This document shows, piece by piece, positions 23,989 through 33,892 of a stretch of 64,000 nucleotides of DNA (position 1 is its first letter; every line of letters begins with the position of its first letter). The position numbers and the translations under genes are program-made. This DNA comes from Deinococcus sp. (lineage in GTDB: Bacteria > Deinococcota > Deinococci > Deinococcales > Deinococcaceae): positions 1 through 64,000 of the forward strand of contig NZ_JAGLBG010000003.1 in NCBI RefSeq assembly GCF_018260405.1, written 5' to 3'. The notes beneath the pieces were generated by a model that did no database searches, was not told the DNA's origin, and saw only the letters and a list, made by a program, of their open reading frames with translations.

Positions 23989-26394
23989 ATGCCTGCATTA
24001 GCTCGACCCTTACGCACCCTGATTCTAGGCGGTGGTCCCGCTGGCCTTTATTTTGCCCTGCTGCTTAAGCTACGCGAGCCGGAAGCCGAAGTTATTCTGC
24101 TGGAGCGCAACCGACCTGGCGACACCTTCGGGTGGGGCGTGGTATTCAGTGACCAGACCCTGGGCAACCTGATGGACGCCGACCCGGTGAGCGCGCATAC
24201 CATCAACGCGGCGTTCAACCACTGGGACGATATCGAAATCCATTTCAGAGGTAGCACCATCCGCAGCGGTGGGCACGGCTTTATCGGAATCGGGCGCAAG
24301 AAATTGCTGAATATCTTGCAAGACCGCTGCCGCGAATTGGGCGTACAGCTGGTCTTTGAAACCCAGGTGCAGGACATCGAAGCGACCATTACGCACTATC
24401 AGCCCGACCTGGTCGTCGCGGCCGACGGCCTCAACAGTCAGGTGCGCAAATTGTATGAACAGACTTACCAGCCTGATATCGATGTAAGGAACAACCGCTT
24501 CGTGTGGCTGGGCACTCAGGCCGAGTACGACGCCTTTACTTTCGACTTTCAGCAGACCGAGCACGGCTGGTTTCAGGCGCACATCTATCAGTTCGACGAC
24601 CAAACCAGCACCTTTATCGTCGAGACGCCCGAGCAGGTCTGGCAGGCCGCTGGCCTAGACACCATGTCGCAAGCAGAAGGCATCGCTTACTGCGAACATC
24701 TCTTCAGGGACGTGCTGCGAGGCCATAAACTAATTTCCAACGCCGCACACCTTCGGGGCAGCGCCATCTGGATTCAGTTTCCCCGCGTGATGACCAAGCA
24801 ATGGGTACACTGGGGCGAGTACGGGGGCAAACGCATTCCCGTGGTACTGATGGGCGACGCCGCGCACACCGCCCACTTTTCCATCGGCAGCGGCACCAAG
24901 CTTGCGCTGGAAGATGCTATCGCCCTTAACCGCTTTTTGCGGGAAAACGGCGACGCCTTAACTCCCGCATTAGGCGATTATACCGCCGAACGCAGCGTGG
25001 AAGTCCTGAAAATCCAGAACGCCGCCCGCAACAGCACCGAATGGTTCGAGAACGTGGCGCGGTATGCCTCCCTTCCCCCGGAGCAGTTTGCCTACAGTCT
25101 GCTGACGCGCTCGCAGCGCATTTCGCATGAGAACTTGCGCCAGCGTGACCCCGAGTATCTGGGCAGCGTGGAAAGCTGGCTGGCCAGGCAATCCGGACTG
25201 GAGGCCACACCCCTTCCACCGATGCTGACGCCCTACAGTCTGCGCGGCGTGACACTGCCCAACCGCGTCGTGATGAGTCCGATGGCGGTTTATTCCGCGC
25301 ATGACGGCCTGCCCAATGACTTTCACCTCGTTCATCTGGGGGCGCGGGCGCTAGGCGGTGCGGGACTGATTTTTACCGAGATGACCTGTGTCACGCCGCA
25401 GGGCCGTATCACACCCGGTTGCCCCGGACTGTGGAACAACGAGCAGCGCGACGCCTGGAGGCGCGTCGTGGACTTTGTACACGGGCAGTCGGGGGCAAAA
25501 ATCGCTATTCAGCTCGGCCACGCCGGGGCCAAAGGCAGTACCCGCCGCGCCTGGGACGGCACCGACCTGCCGCTGGAGGACCCACAGGAGCCCAACTGGC
25601 CGCTACTCTCGGCCAGCGAGCAGCAGTACCTGCCAGGAGTCAGCCAGACCTCGGGCGCCATGACCCACGAGGACATGCAGGCAGTCAAGCAGGCTTTCGT
25701 GGACGCCACGCGCCGCGCCGCCGAGGCGGGCTTCGATTGGCTGGAACTGCACTGTGCCCACGGGTACTTGCTAAGCAGCTTTATTTCGCCGCTCACCAAC
25801 CGACGCACTGACGAGTACGGCGGCACACTGGAAAATCGCCTGCGCTATCCACTGGAAGTCTTTGAAGCCGTCCGGGCAGTCTGGCCCGGCGAAAAACCGC
25901 TCAGTGTGCGCATCTCGGCCCACGACTGGGTCGAGGGGGGTATCACTCCCGACGACGCCGTCGAGATCGCCCGGGCCTTCAAGGCTGCTGGGGCCGACAT
26001 GATCGACACGTCCAGCGGACAGGTGAGCAAGCAGGAAAAACCCGTCTACGGGCGGATGTACCAGACGCCATTCGCCGACCGTGTCCGCAATGAGGCTGGA
26101 ATACCGACCATTGCTGTGGGCAACATCTTCGAAGCCGACCACGTCAACAGCATCATCACCTCGGGCCGCGCCGACCTGTGCGCCATCGCCCGTCCGCACC
26201 TGGCCGACCCCTTCTGGACGCTGCACGAAACCGCGAAGCTGGGCTATACCGGCCTGAACTGGCCCAAGCCCTATTACGCAGGCAAGGTGCAATTTGAGCG
26301 CAACCTGGAGCGCGAAAAGCAGATGGCCGCCGCGCAGGCCAGCAGCGAGGCGAGCCTGGCCCGCATGAAAGCGGAACTGGAGGGCGGCGCATGA
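23989..26394 (+). CDS. Fused 2-aminobenzoyl-CoA monooxygenase/reductase (salicylyl-CoA 5-hydroxylase-like)
   Basis: 801-residue fusion. Residues 1-~400 are an FAD-dependent aromatic hydroxylase ([44 protein letters not shown]). Residues ~410-790 are an Old Yellow Enzyme-type NADH:flavin oxidoreductase ([48 protein letters not shown]). This architecture is that of 2-aminobenzoyl-CoA monooxygenase/reductase from aerobic anthranilate degradation in Azoarcus evansii, which hydroxylates and then reduces the ring of anthraniloyl-CoA. Salicylyl-CoA 5-hydroxylase/oxidoreductase is the close alternative. The 2-aminobenzoate-CoA ligase gene and kyn genes downstream favour the first. First gene of the operon. 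Confidence 0.88.
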   Translation: MPALARPLRTLILGGGPAGLYFALLLKLREPEAEVILLERNRPGDTFGWGVVFSDQTLGNLMDADPVSAHTINAAFNHWDDIEIHFRGSTIRSGGHGFIGIGRKKLLNILQDRCRELGVQLVFETQVQDIEATITHYQPDLVVAADGLNSQVRKLYEQTYQPDIDVRNNRFVWLGTQAEYDAFTFDFQQTEHGWFQAHIYQFDDQTSTFIVETPEQVWQAAGLDTMSQAEGIAYCEHLFRDVLRGHKLISNAAHLRGSAIWIQFPRVMTKQWVHWGEYGGKRIPVVLMGDAAHTAHFSIGSGTKLALEDAIALNRFLRENGDALTPALGDYTAERSVEVLKIQNAARNSTEWFENVARYASLPPEQFAYSLLTRSQRISHENLRQRDPEYLGSVESWLARQSGLEATPLPPMLTPYSLRGVTLPNRVVMSPMAVYSAHDGLPNDFHLVHLGARALGGAGLIFTEMTCVTPQGRITPGCPGLWNNEQRDAWRRVVDFVHGQSGAKIAIQLGHAGAKGSTRRAWDGTDLPLEDPQEPNWPLLSASEQQYLPGVSQTSGAMTHEDMQAVKQAFVDATRRAAEAGFDWLELHCAHGYLLSSFISPLTNRRTDEYGGTLENRLRYPLEVFEAVRAVWPGEKPLSVRISAHDWVEGGITPDDAVEIARAFKAAGADMIDTSSGQVSKQEKPVYGRMYQTPFADRVRNEAGIPTIAVGNIFEADHVNSIITSGRADLCAIARPHLADPFWTLHETAKLGYTGLNWPKPYYAGKVQFERNLEREKQMAAAQASSEASLARMKAELEGGA

Positions 26395-27155
26395 CACTTG
26401 CAGGACAGCACGCCGTGGTGACCGGCGGCGGTTCGGGCATCGGCGCGGCCATTGCCGGGTCACTGCACAGCGCGGGCGCCACCGTGACTCTGCTGGGGCG
26501 CAACGCCGGGCGGCTGGCGGCGCAGGCCCAACGCCTGCCTGGCAGTCATTATCAAACGGTGGACGTGATCTCGGAAGAAAGCGTTCGGCGGGCGTTTGAG
26601 GCGGCCAGGGCCAGCAGCGGCCCCATCTCTGTGCTAGTCAACAATGCCGGGCAGGCGGCCAGCGCCCCGGCCCTCGCGACCGATCTGAAGCTGTGGCAAC
26701 AGATGCTGGACGTGAACCTGACCGGCACGTGGCTGTGTACGCACGCCGCGCTCCCCGATCTGCTGGAGTACGGCGGACGCATCGTGAATATAGCGAGTAC
26801 GGCAGGGCTGGTCGGCTACAGTTATGTCAGCGCGTACGTGGCTGCCAAGCATGGCGTGATCGGCCTAACCCGCGCCCTAGCGCTGGAACTGGCCACCAGA
26901 AACATTACCGTGAACGCCGTTTGCCCTGGCTACACCGAGACCGACCTGCTAGCGGGGGCCATCCAGAACATCACCCGGAAAACAGGGCGCAGTGAGGAAG
27001 AAGCCAGAGCAGAACTGGCAAAAAGCAATCCCCAACGCAGGCTGGTGCAGCCGCAGGAGGTCGCTGACGCCGTGCTGTGGCTGTGCAACCCGTCGGCGGG
27101 CAGCGTGACCGGGCAGGCGATTGCCATAGCAGGCGGGGAGGTGATGGTCGGGTGA
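26391..27155 (+). CDS. SDR-family oxidoreductase, probable 3-hydroxyacyl-CoA dehydrogenase
   Basis: Classical short-chain dehydrogenase of 254 residues: a TGGGSGIG cofactor loop, NNAG, the Tyr-Lys pair in [11 protein letters not shown], and CPGYTETDL. Its start overlaps the previous stop (ATGA), and its stop overlaps the MarR start (GTGA). In the 2-aminobenzoyl-CoA pathway an alcohol on the ring-derived CoA thioester must be oxidised, and this enzyme is the best candidate nearby. Substrate assigned from context only. Confidence 0.82.
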   Translation: MTLAGQHAVVTGGGSGIGAAIAGSLHSAGATVTLLGRNAGRLAAQAQRLPGSHYQTVDVISEESVRRAFEAARASSGPISVLVNNAGQAASAPALATDLKLWQQMLDVNLTGTWLCTHAALPDLLEYGGRIVNIASTAGLVGYSYVSAYVAAKHGVIGLTRALALELATRNITVNAVCPGYTETDLLAGAIQNITRKTGRSEEEARAELAKSNPQRRLVQPQEVADAVLWLCNPSAGSVTGQAIAIAGGEVMVG

Positions 27156-27631
27156 TAACGGACGTGCTGGATTTTGAAACGCGCCTGGCCCACGGCGACC
27201 ATCAGGCCATCAAACTGTGGCTGCGCTTGCTAACCACCACAACCCTAGTCGAGTCCGAACTTCGCACCCGGCTCAGCGCGACGTCCGACATCAGCCTGCC
27301 GCGTTTCGACCTGCTCTCGCAGCTAGAACGCGAACCGGCGGGCCTGCGGATGAGCGAACTGAGCGCCCGCCTGATGGTCACCCGGGGCAATGTCACCGGG
27401 CTGGCCGACCAACTGGAAAGCGAAGGACTGGTCGAGCGAACCAGTGGCCCCGATCGGCGCAGCGTGACCCTGAAACTGACCCCGCTGGGCCACGAACGCT
27501 TCGGCGAAATTGCCGAGCAGCACGAGGGATGGGTCATCATGCTGCTCGGGGCACTGAGCCAGCCCGAGCAGGAACAACTCTCGGCGCTGCTGGGCAAACT
27601 GAAAGCACACCTGAAGGCACGGAGGGCATAG
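27152..27631 (+). CDS. MarR-family transcriptional regulator
   Basis: 159 residues with a winged helix-turn-helix: ISLPRFDLLSQLEREPAGLRM, then the recognition part LSARLMVTRGNVTGLADQLE and the wing with GLVERTSGPDRRSVTLKLTP. MarR proteins often repress aromatic-degradation operons and respond to an aryl-CoA or free acid. It is coupled at both ends: GTG 27152 overlaps the SDR stop, and enoyl-CoA hydratase begins 3 bases after its stop. It probably autoregulates the operon; the dyad at 23851-23876 is a possible site. Confidence 0.88.
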   Translation: MITDVLDFETRLAHGDHQAIKLWLRLLTTTTLVESELRTRLSATSDISLPRFDLLSQLEREPAGLRMSELSARLMVTRGNVTGLADQLESEGLVERTSGPDRRSVTLKLTPLGHERFGEIAEQHEGWVIMLLGALSQPEQEQLSALLGKLKAHLKARRA

Positions 27632-27634
27632 GGC

Positions 27635-28492
27635 ATGATGAATCCCCGCGAACTGAACAGACTCGAATTACCCGCCCACGGACAGTCCTTTGCCGCCTAT
27701 GCCCCGCAACATTTTCTGTGGGAGGTGCAGGGCGGGGTCGGCACCGTGACCCTGAACCGCCCCGAGCGCAAAAACCCGCTGACTTTTGAAAGTTACGCTG
27801 AGCTGCGCGACCTGTTCCGCGCCCTGACCTACGCCAGCGACGTGAAAGTGGTGGTGATGCGCGGTGCGGGCGGCAATTTCTGCTCGGGCGGCGACGTCTT
27901 CGAGATTATCGGCCCCCTGGTGCAGGCGGATATGCCCAGCCTGCTGAACTTTACCCGCATGACCGGCGACCTTGTGAAGGCCATGCGGCAATGTCCGCAG
28001 CCGATTGTCGCCGCTGTGGATGGGGTATGCGCCGGAGCAGGGGCGATTCTGGCCATGGCTGCGGACCTGCGGCTGGGCACGCCCGGCACCAGAACAGCCT
28101 TTTTGTTTAACCGCGTGGGGCTGGCGGGCTGCGACATGGGGGCCTGCGCCATCCTGCCGCGCCTCATCGGACAGGGGCGGGCCAGCGAACTGCTGTTCCG
28201 GGGACGCAGCATGACCGCCGAGGAGGGCCTGAACTGGGGATTTTTCAACAAACTGCATGCCTCCGAGCAGCTATGCCAAGAAGCCCAGGCATTGGCCGCC
28301 GAAATCGCTTCTGGCCCGACCTTCGCGCACGCCATGACCAAAAAGATGCTGTGGCAGGAGTGGAATATGAGTCTCGACGAAGCCATCGAAGCCGAAGCCC
28401 AGGCGCAGGCAATCTGCATGATGACGGGCGACTATACGCGGGCCTATGAGGCTTTCGCTGCCAAACAGCGGCCTGTTTTCGAAGGAGACTGA
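27635..28492 (+). CDS. Enoyl-CoA hydratase/isomerase family protein
   Basis: Crotonase-fold protein, 285 residues, with the oxyanion-hole segments [18 protein letters not shown] and [18 protein letters not shown] and the usual [14 protein letters not shown] near the N-terminus. It likely hydrates or opens a ring intermediate after the monooxygenase/reductase step. Two ATG codons (27635, 27638) are possible starts. The next gene starts one base after its stop. Confidence 0.87.
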   Translation: MMNPRELNRLELPAHGQSFAAYAPQHFLWEVQGGVGTVTLNRPERKNPLTFESYAELRDLFRALTYASDVKVVVMRGAGGNFCSGGDVFEIIGPLVQADMPSLLNFTRMTGDLVKAMRQCPQPIVAAVDGVCAGAGAILAMAADLRLGTPGTRTAFLFNRVGLAGCDMGACAILPRLIGQGRASELLFRGRSMTAEEGLNWGFFNKLHASEQLCQEAQALAAEIASGPTFAHAMTKKMLWQEWNMSLDEAIEAEAQAQAICMMTGDYTRAYEAFAAKQRPVFEGD

Positions 28493-28493
28493 A

Positions 28494-29672
28494 ATGATGA
28501 CCTATCTGTCCTGGCCCTTTTTCGACGACGCTCACCGCGCCTTGGCCGCTGAGTTGCGCGGGTGGTGCGGCGCAAATCTGAACCATGTCGACCACCATGA
28601 CACTGACAACGCCTGCCGCGCGCTGGTCAGGGCCATAGGCGGCGCGGGCCTGCTGCGCTACTCGGTGGGGGGCACAGCCTACGGCGGCGAGTACGATGTG
28701 ATCGACACCCGCTCGATCTGTCTAGTGCGCGAGACGATGGCAGAATTCGACGGGCTGGCCGACTTCGTGTGCGCCATGCAGGGCCTTGGCAGCGGTGCGA
28801 TCACCCTGGCAGGTACCCCTGCACAGCAGGAAAAGTACCTGAAGGGTGTGGCGCGGGGCGAGAAGATCGCTGCCTTTGCGCTGACTGAACCGGACAGCGG
28901 CTCGGATGTGGCCGCCATGCGGCTTGAGGCGCGGCGCGAGAGCGACGATTACGTGCTGAACGGGCAGAAGACCTGGATCAGCAACGGCGGAATCGCAGAC
29001 TTCTACGTGGTGTTTGCCCGCACGGGCGAGGGGACTGGATCGCGCGGCATCAGCGCTTTTGTGGTGGACTCAGGTACCCCCGGTCTGGACGACAGCAAGC
29101 GGCTGGAAGTCATCGCGCCGCATCCGCTCGCTACGTTGACCTTTAAGGACTGCCGGATTCCGGCCTCGGCTCTGCTGGGCGACCCCGCAGAGGGGTTTAA
29201 GCTGGCGATGAGAACGCTGGACATCTTCCGCACTTCGGTGGCCGCCGCTGCCCTGGGCATGGCCCGCCGCGCCCTGCGTGAAGCCGTAGAGCGTACCCAG
29301 AGCCGCCAGATGTTCGGCACCACGCTCTCGGCGCAGCCACTGGCGCAGGCGATGCTGGCCGACATGGCGACGATGGTCGACCGCAGCGCCCTGCTAACCT
29401 ACCGCGCCGCGTGGCAAAGAGATCAGGGAGAAAACGTGACCTGTGAGGCCGCCATGGCCAAAATGACGGCCACCGAGGACGCCCAACAGGTGATCGACAT
29501 GGCGGTGCAGCTGTTCGGCGGGGCAGGCGTGCAGGTCGGCGGGATCACCGAGAGCCTGTACCGCGAAATCCGGGCGCTGCGAATCTATGAGGGAGCCACC
29601 GAGGTCCAGAAACTGATTATCGCCCGTGAGGTTCTTAAAGATGGAAGGCCCAGGGAAGCCTTGCCCCTATGA
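28494..29672 (+). CDS. Acyl-CoA dehydrogenase family protein
   Basis: FAD-dependent acyl-CoA dehydrogenase of 392 residues. It has [15 protein letters not shown] and [18 protein letters not shown] (flavin and substrate contacts), [16 protein letters not shown], and the C-terminal [17 protein letters not shown] box that in this family precedes the flavin-binding C-terminal helix. The ATG at 28494 has AAGGAG seven bases upstream. The stop overlaps the next start (ATGA). Its proposed role is the dehydrogenation step of the ring-derived CoA thioester; the exact substrate is inferred. Confidence 0.87.
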   Translation: MMTYLSWPFFDDAHRALAAELRGWCGANLNHVDHHDTDNACRALVRAIGGAGLLRYSVGGTAYGGEYDVIDTRSICLVRETMAEFDGLADFVCAMQGLGSGAITLAGTPAQQEKYLKGVARGEKIAAFALTEPDSGSDVAAMRLEARRESDDYVLNGQKTWISNGGIADFYVVFARTGEGTGSRGISAFVVDSGTPGLDDSKRLEVIAPHPLATLTFKDCRIPASALLGDPAEGFKLAMRTLDIFRTSVAAAALGMARRALREAVERTQSRQMFGTTLSAQPLAQAMLADMATMVDRSALLTYRAAWQRDQGENVTCEAAMAKMTATEDAQQVIDMAVQLFGGAGVQVGGITESLYREIRALRIYEGATEVQKLIIAREVLKDGRPREALPL

Positions 29673-31285
29673 AGCTGCATCCGAGCGCCCACACCGACAC
29701 GTTTTGCCGGGAACACCTGCCGCCCGCAGAACAGTGGCCGGAACTGATCTTCGAGTTGCCTGAACTTCAGTTTCCGCCTGTGCTGAACGCCGCCGCCGAG
29801 CTGCTGAAGCTGGCGCAGACGCACCCCGATAAACCCGCGCTGCTGGCCGACGGACAGTGCTGGACCTACCGCGAACTGGACGTGCGCTCTAACCAGCTGG
29901 CCCACGTCCTGCGCGACGAGATGGACTTGCAACCCGGCAACCGCGTGCTGCTGCATGGCCCCAATACGCCGATGCTGGCCGCGCTGTGGTTCGCCGTTCT
30001 CAAGGCGGGGGGCGTGGTGGTCTCGACTATGCCGCTGCTACGGGGACCCGAGCTGGCGAAGGTCATCAGCAAGGCCAGAATCTCACACGCCCTCAGCGAC
30101 GTGAGCTGCCGCGCCGCTGTCCACGACGCGATGGACAGCACCAATACCCTGCGTCACATCTACGGCTTCAAACGTGACGGGGGCCTGCTTCTGGAACTGG
30201 CCCGCACCAGGCCGGAAACCTTCGAGTTCGTCCCCACCGCTTCCGATGACGTGGCGCTGATCGCCTTCACGTCGGGCACCACCGGGCAGCCTAAGGGGTG
30301 CCTGCACTTTCACCGCGACCTTCTGGCGATATGCGACACCTTTGCTAAATATGTCCTGAAAGCTATGCCAGACGATATTTTTATCGGCAGCCCGCCGTTC
30401 GCGTTCACCTTCGGCCTAGGGGTGTCGCTGCTGTTTCCGCTGCGTATCGGGGCAACCACTGTGCTGCTGGAAAACGGTTCACCGCCTGGGCTGGCGGCCT
30501 CCATTTCGGCTTTCGGCGCCACCGTCTGTGCCACCGCGCCCACCAGTTACCGCATGATGGCGGCCCTGGACGATCTGGAAGGTCTTAAGACCCTGCGTAA
30601 ATGTATCTCGGCAGGCGAGGCATTGCCCGCGGCCACACGGGAACTCTGGCGCGAGAAGACTGGAATCGAACTGATCGACGGCATTGGCTCGACCGAGATG
30701 CTGCACGTGTTTATCAGCGCCGACGAACATGAGGCAAGGCCCGGATGCACGGGCAAGGCTGTTCCCGGTATCCGCGCCTGCGTGATGGACGAGCAGGGGA
30801 GGGCGCTGCCCCCTGGTCAGGCCGGTCGGCTCGCCGTGAAAGGGCCGGTAGGCTGCCGTTACCTAGACGATGAGCGCCAACAGGTCTATGTGCAGCACGG
30901 CTGGAATATCACGGGTGATATCTACAGCATGACCGCAGACGGCTATTTCGAGTACCAGGCCCGCGGCGACGATATGATCGTATCGAGTGGATACAACATC
31001 GCCGCGCCGGAAGTCGAGGGAGCGCTGCTGTGTCATCCCGCTGTGGCCGAGTGCGCCGTAGTGGGTCTACCAGACGAACTACGTGGGCAACTGGTGAGCG
31101 CCTTCGTAGTGCTGGCCCCCGACTATTCCCCCAGCGATCTGTTGAAAAAAGAATTGCAGTCCTTTATCAAGGACGAGATCGCGCCCTACAAGTATCCGCG
31201 CCGCATCGAATTTCTGGACGCTCTGCCCAAAACGGCGACGGGCAAATTACAAAGGTTTCAGTTGCGGCAGGAGGGGATGGAATGA
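29669..31285 (+). CDS. 2-aminobenzoate-CoA ligase (benzoate-CoA ligase family)
   Basis: ANL-superfamily ligase of 538 residues. It opens with [20 protein letters not shown], a signature of 2-aminobenzoate-CoA ligases, and continues with the AMP loop [46 protein letters not shown] and the C-terminal Lys loop [13 protein letters not shown]. It would form anthraniloyl-CoA from the anthranilate released by kynureninase (39712). Last gene of the tightly coupled part of the operon; a 200-bp repeat-containing gap follows. Confidence 0.88.
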   Translation: MKLHPSAHTDTFCREHLPPAEQWPELIFELPELQFPPVLNAAAELLKLAQTHPDKPALLADGQCWTYRELDVRSNQLAHVLRDEMDLQPGNRVLLHGPNTPMLAALWFAVLKAGGVVVSTMPLLRGPELAKVISKARISHALSDVSCRAAVHDAMDSTNTLRHIYGFKRDGGLLLELARTRPETFEFVPTASDDVALIAFTSGTTGQPKGCLHFHRDLLAICDTFAKYVLKAMPDDIFIGSPPFAFTFGLGVSLLFPLRIGATTVLLENGSPPGLAASISAFGATVCATAPTSYRMMAALDDLEGLKTLRKCISAGEALPAATRELWREKTGIELIDGIGSTEMLHVFISADEHEARPGCTGKAVPGIRACVMDEQGRALPPGQAGRLAVKGPVGCRYLDDERQQVYVQHGWNITGDIYSMTADGYFEYQARGDDMIVSSGYNIAAPEVEGALLCHPAVAECAVVGLPDELRGQLVSAFVVLAPDYSPSDLLKKELQSFIKDEIAPYKYPRRIEFLDALPKTATGKLQRFQLRQEGME

Positions 31286-31344
31286 TGAACTGCCTTCAAA
31301 TTCCACTTAGCGGCGTAAGACCTCTCAGTCAGCGAAGGTGACAG

Positions 31345-31420
31345 CTCCCCTTAAAAGGAAGCTATGCAGCGAACGAAACGCGAAAAACGACACCCAACAA
31401 ATCTTCCCTTCTAAGGGGAG
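31345..31420. repeat. Intergenic repeat with long imperfect inverted repeat
   Basis: Arm 1 (31345-31361) CTCCCCTTAAAAGGAAG pairs with arm 2 (31403-31420) CTTCCCTTCTAAGGGGAG, separated by 41 bases. The flanking cctctcagtcagcgaagg and ggagaggcgaagg also match as an extended dyad. Similar pyrimidine-rich, gene-free text is near 36250-36320 and 13890-13930, so this may be a degenerate dispersed element. It could form a large hairpin in the mRNA between the ligase and the next gene. Confidence 0.5.
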
Positions 31421-31485
31421 TAGCCCCGGAGAGGCGAAGGGGTCAAACGGGTAAAAGCAAGCCACTCAACAGAAAGGAGAGCGGT

Positions 31486-32760
31486 ATGCGAAAAATAGCA
31501 ATCGTTGGTGCTGGACAGGCGGGGTTACAACTCGCGCATGGGCTGTTGCAACACGGGTACGCGGTGACACTCGTATCCGACCGCTCAGCAGAGGAGTACG
31601 AAAACGGGCGCGTGATGAGTACGCAGTGCATCTTTCATGACGGGCTGGAGACCGAGCGCAAGTTGAGCCTGAATTACTGGGATGGCAAGGGCGCTTCGGT
31701 GGAGGCGTTTTATGTGAATGTGGCGCATCCCGGCATTCCGGGTGAGCGGATGATTCAGTTTTCTGCCCTGCTGGAAGCTCCGGCACACGCGGTAGACCAG
31801 CGTATGAAGTTTGCCGAGTGGCTGCGGGCCTTCACGAAAGCGGGCGGCACAGTGCTTCAGCAGTCCGCCACACTGGATACGCTAGAGGAATTAGCCGACA
31901 CGCACGATTTAACGCTACTGTCCGCAGGCAAGGGCAAACTGGCCCACTTGTTCCAGAAAAACCCGGAGCGCACCCCTTATGACGCGCCGCAGCGTCAATG
32001 TAGCCTCGTTTACATCAAGGGCGCAGCCAAGCGCGACGGTCAACCGGGCGTGTCGGCCAATTTGGTGCCGGGGGCGGGCGAAATCTTCATCATTCCCGGC
32101 CTGACGCGGGACGCCAACGGTGAACCCTTGCCCTACGAGTCTGTGCTGTTTGAAGCCGTTCCTGGCGGCCCACTAGACCGTTTCCGCAACGTGAAAGACC
32201 CCGAGGAACTCAAGCAAAATTTGATGGACGCCGTGCGTGAATTCATTCCTTGGGAAGCAGACCGCCTGAAGGACGCCAAACTGGTGGACCCGCAAGCGTG
32301 GCTGCAAGGCGGCGTGACACCCGAAGTGCGCCACCCCGTCGCCACGCTCGCCAACGGACGCGAAATTATGGGGCTGGGCGACACCGTCATCCTGAATGAC
32401 CCGATCACTGGTCAAGGCTCTGGTACGGCAGCGAAGGCCGCAGACCACTACCTGACGCGCATTCTGGAACGCGGCGAACAACCTTTTGACCGCGCTTGGA
32501 TGGAACAAACCTTCGAGGACTTCTATCAGGATTACGCGCAATTTACCTGCATGTGGACGAATGCCATGCTCGCCCCACCGCCCGAACACGTCTTGAACTT
32601 CCTAGGTGCAGCGCAAAGCGTCCCCAGCCTTGCTGCTCTCTTCGCTAACTCGTTTAACCGCCCTAAGAACCTGTTCCCTTGGTTAGGCGATCCCAACGCC
32701 GCCAAGGAACTGATTGCCCAGCACACGGCGAAAGTGGCGGCAACGGCGCAAAAGCTGTAA
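31486..32760 (+). CDS. Styrene/indole monooxygenase-like flavoprotein (StyA family)
   Basis: A 424-residue FAD protein: a Rossmann start IAIVGAGQAGLQLAHGLL, a VTLVSDRSAEEYENGRVMSTQ segment like StyA, and a late GLGDTVILNDPITGQGSGTAAKAA flavin motif. StyA enzymes epoxidise styrene or indole with reduced FAD from a StyB reductase; no StyB is adjacent. Within the anthranilate island it might act on indole, tryptophan-derived aromatics or a ring intermediate. It lacks resemblance to kynurenine 3-monooxygenase. AAAGGAG precedes ATG 31486. Function assigned at family level only. Confidence 0.8.
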   Translation: MRKIAIVGAGQAGLQLAHGLLQHGYAVTLVSDRSAEEYENGRVMSTQCIFHDGLETERKLSLNYWDGKGASVEAFYVNVAHPGIPGERMIQFSALLEAPAHAVDQRMKFAEWLRAFTKAGGTVLQQSATLDTLEELADTHDLTLLSAGKGKLAHLFQKNPERTPYDAPQRQCSLVYIKGAAKRDGQPGVSANLVPGAGEIFIIPGLTRDANGEPLPYESVLFEAVPGGPLDRFRNVKDPEELKQNLMDAVREFIPWEADRLKDAKLVDPQAWLQGGVTPEVRHPVATLANGREIMGLGDTVILNDPITGQGSGTAAKAADHYLTRILERGEQPFDRAWMEQTFEDFYQDYAQFTCMWTNAMLAPPPEHVLNFLGAAQSVPSLAALFANSFNRPKNLFPWLGDPNAAKELIAQHTAKVAATAQKL

Positions 32761-32846
32761 GCCATGAGGAACAACCAAGCTCACGCTTATGCTTAGGCCC
32801 CCCAGACCTCATAGCCCATGTTTCATAGCCAAAAAAGGAGACCAAC

Positions 32847-33302
32847 ATGACAGATTTACCCGCAGGCATTACCAAGGCAGGCACCAGCACTACGGGCAGC
32901 GAGTGGCGCATTCTGGGCCACACCTACCACCTGAAATCCGAGTGCGACAGCAGTTTCAGCTTTGAAACCTATGACCCCGCCGGAACCTTCGTGCCGCCCC
33001 ACATTCACACCACCCAAGACGAGTTTATTTATGTGCTAGAAGGCCGTTTTGACCTGTACCTAGATGGGAACTGGGCGCACGCCGAACCCGGTGATCTTGT
33101 GCGTATGCCCAGAGGATTGGCGCACGGCTACTACAACAAGACCGATAAACCTGCCCGCGCCCTGTTCTGGGTTAGCCCCGCTGGAAACCTCAAGGCCCTA
33201 TTCGACCAGTTGCACGACCTGGCCGACCCTGACGAAGTAGCGAAGCGAAGCGCCGCCCACGACGTTAATTTCTTGCCTCCCGGCGCAGTAGAAGGCGCAT
33301 AA
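32847..33302 (+). CDS. Cupin-domain protein
   Basis: 151 residues with both cupin motifs: PPHIHTTQDEFIYVLEG (two His and Glu metal ligands) and GDLVRMPRGLAHGYYN (third His). A metal-dependent dioxygenase, isomerase or binding protein is possible. It is not recognisably a 3-hydroxyanthranilate dioxygenase. RBS AAAAGGAG precedes the ATG. It sits between the StyA-like and RidA genes, so a role in the same catabolism is plausible. Confidence 0.82.
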   Translation: MTDLPAGITKAGTSTTGSEWRILGHTYHLKSECDSSFSFETYDPAGTFVPPHIHTTQDEFIYVLEGRFDLYLDGNWAHAEPGDLVRMPRGLAHGYYNKTDKPARALFWVSPAGNLKALFDQLHDLADPDEVAKRSAAHDVNFLPPGAVEGA

Positions 33303-33442
33303 GGATTTAGCTGTGAGCCATAAGAAAGGGTGAAAGTCGTGTGGCCAGCCTCGAAAGACATTCCCCCACCTCTTGCAGCCCATAGCTCACAGCCCCAAAA
33401 CGAGATGAAAGTATTTCCCCCCACCACATTTAAGGAGTTGGC

Positions 33443-33853
33443 ATGACTGCTGTTTCTTCGTTTCAGGTTCTTCATCCGCCCGACTGGGCTAGAGCTAGAG
33501 GGTTCGCTAATGGAATTGCCGCGAAGGGCACGTTGGTTTTTACGGCGGGAATGATCGGTTGGAATGCCCAACAGCAGTTTGAAACTGATGATTTTGTATT
33601 ACAAACGCGCCAAGCCCTACAAAACGTGTTGGACGTGGTGAGGGAAGCGGGCGGCGACGCCAGCCACATCGTGCGCCTGACGTGGTTCATCACAGATCGG
33701 GAAGCGTATTTGAGCCACCAGAAGGAAATCGGGGCCGCTTACCGCGAGGTAATGGGACGCAATTTTCCCACCATGAGCGTGATTGCCGTGTCGGCACTGA
33801 TGGAAGGCCGCGCCAAGATCGAGATTGAAGGTACCGCCGTCATCCCCGATTAA
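33443..33853 (+). CDS. RidA/YjgF family deaminase
   Basis: 136-residue RidA-superfamily protein with GTLVFTAGMIGWNAQQQFET, an Arg in HIVRLTWFITDREAY expected to bind the carboxylate, and PTMSVIAVSALMEGRAKIEIE. RidA-like proteins hydrolyse enamine/imine intermediates, and homologues act as 2-aminomuconate deaminase. The ring product of the 2-aminobenzoyl-CoA monooxygenase/reductase is an enamine, so it could remove the amino group. That link is inferred from context. AAGGAG precedes ATG 33443. Confidence 0.85.
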   Translation: MTAVSSFQVLHPPDWARARGFANGIAAKGTLVFTAGMIGWNAQQQFETDDFVLQTRQALQNVLDVVREAGGDASHIVRLTWFITDREAYLSHQKEIGAAYREVMGRNFPTMSVIAVSALMEGRAKIEIEGTAVIPD

Positions 33854-33892
33854 ACAGCCTGACTAAGTACCCCACTCCAAAGGAGAATCCAG

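Noticed and set aside
31486..32760. Kynurenine 3-monooxygenase
   Set aside because: The sequence follows the StyA pattern and not KMO; the remaining genes use anthranilate, so this enzyme is not needed as KMO.
32847..33302. 3-hydroxyanthranilate 3,4-dioxygenase
   Set aside because: Only generic cupin motifs are present; no KMO for its substrate is seen.
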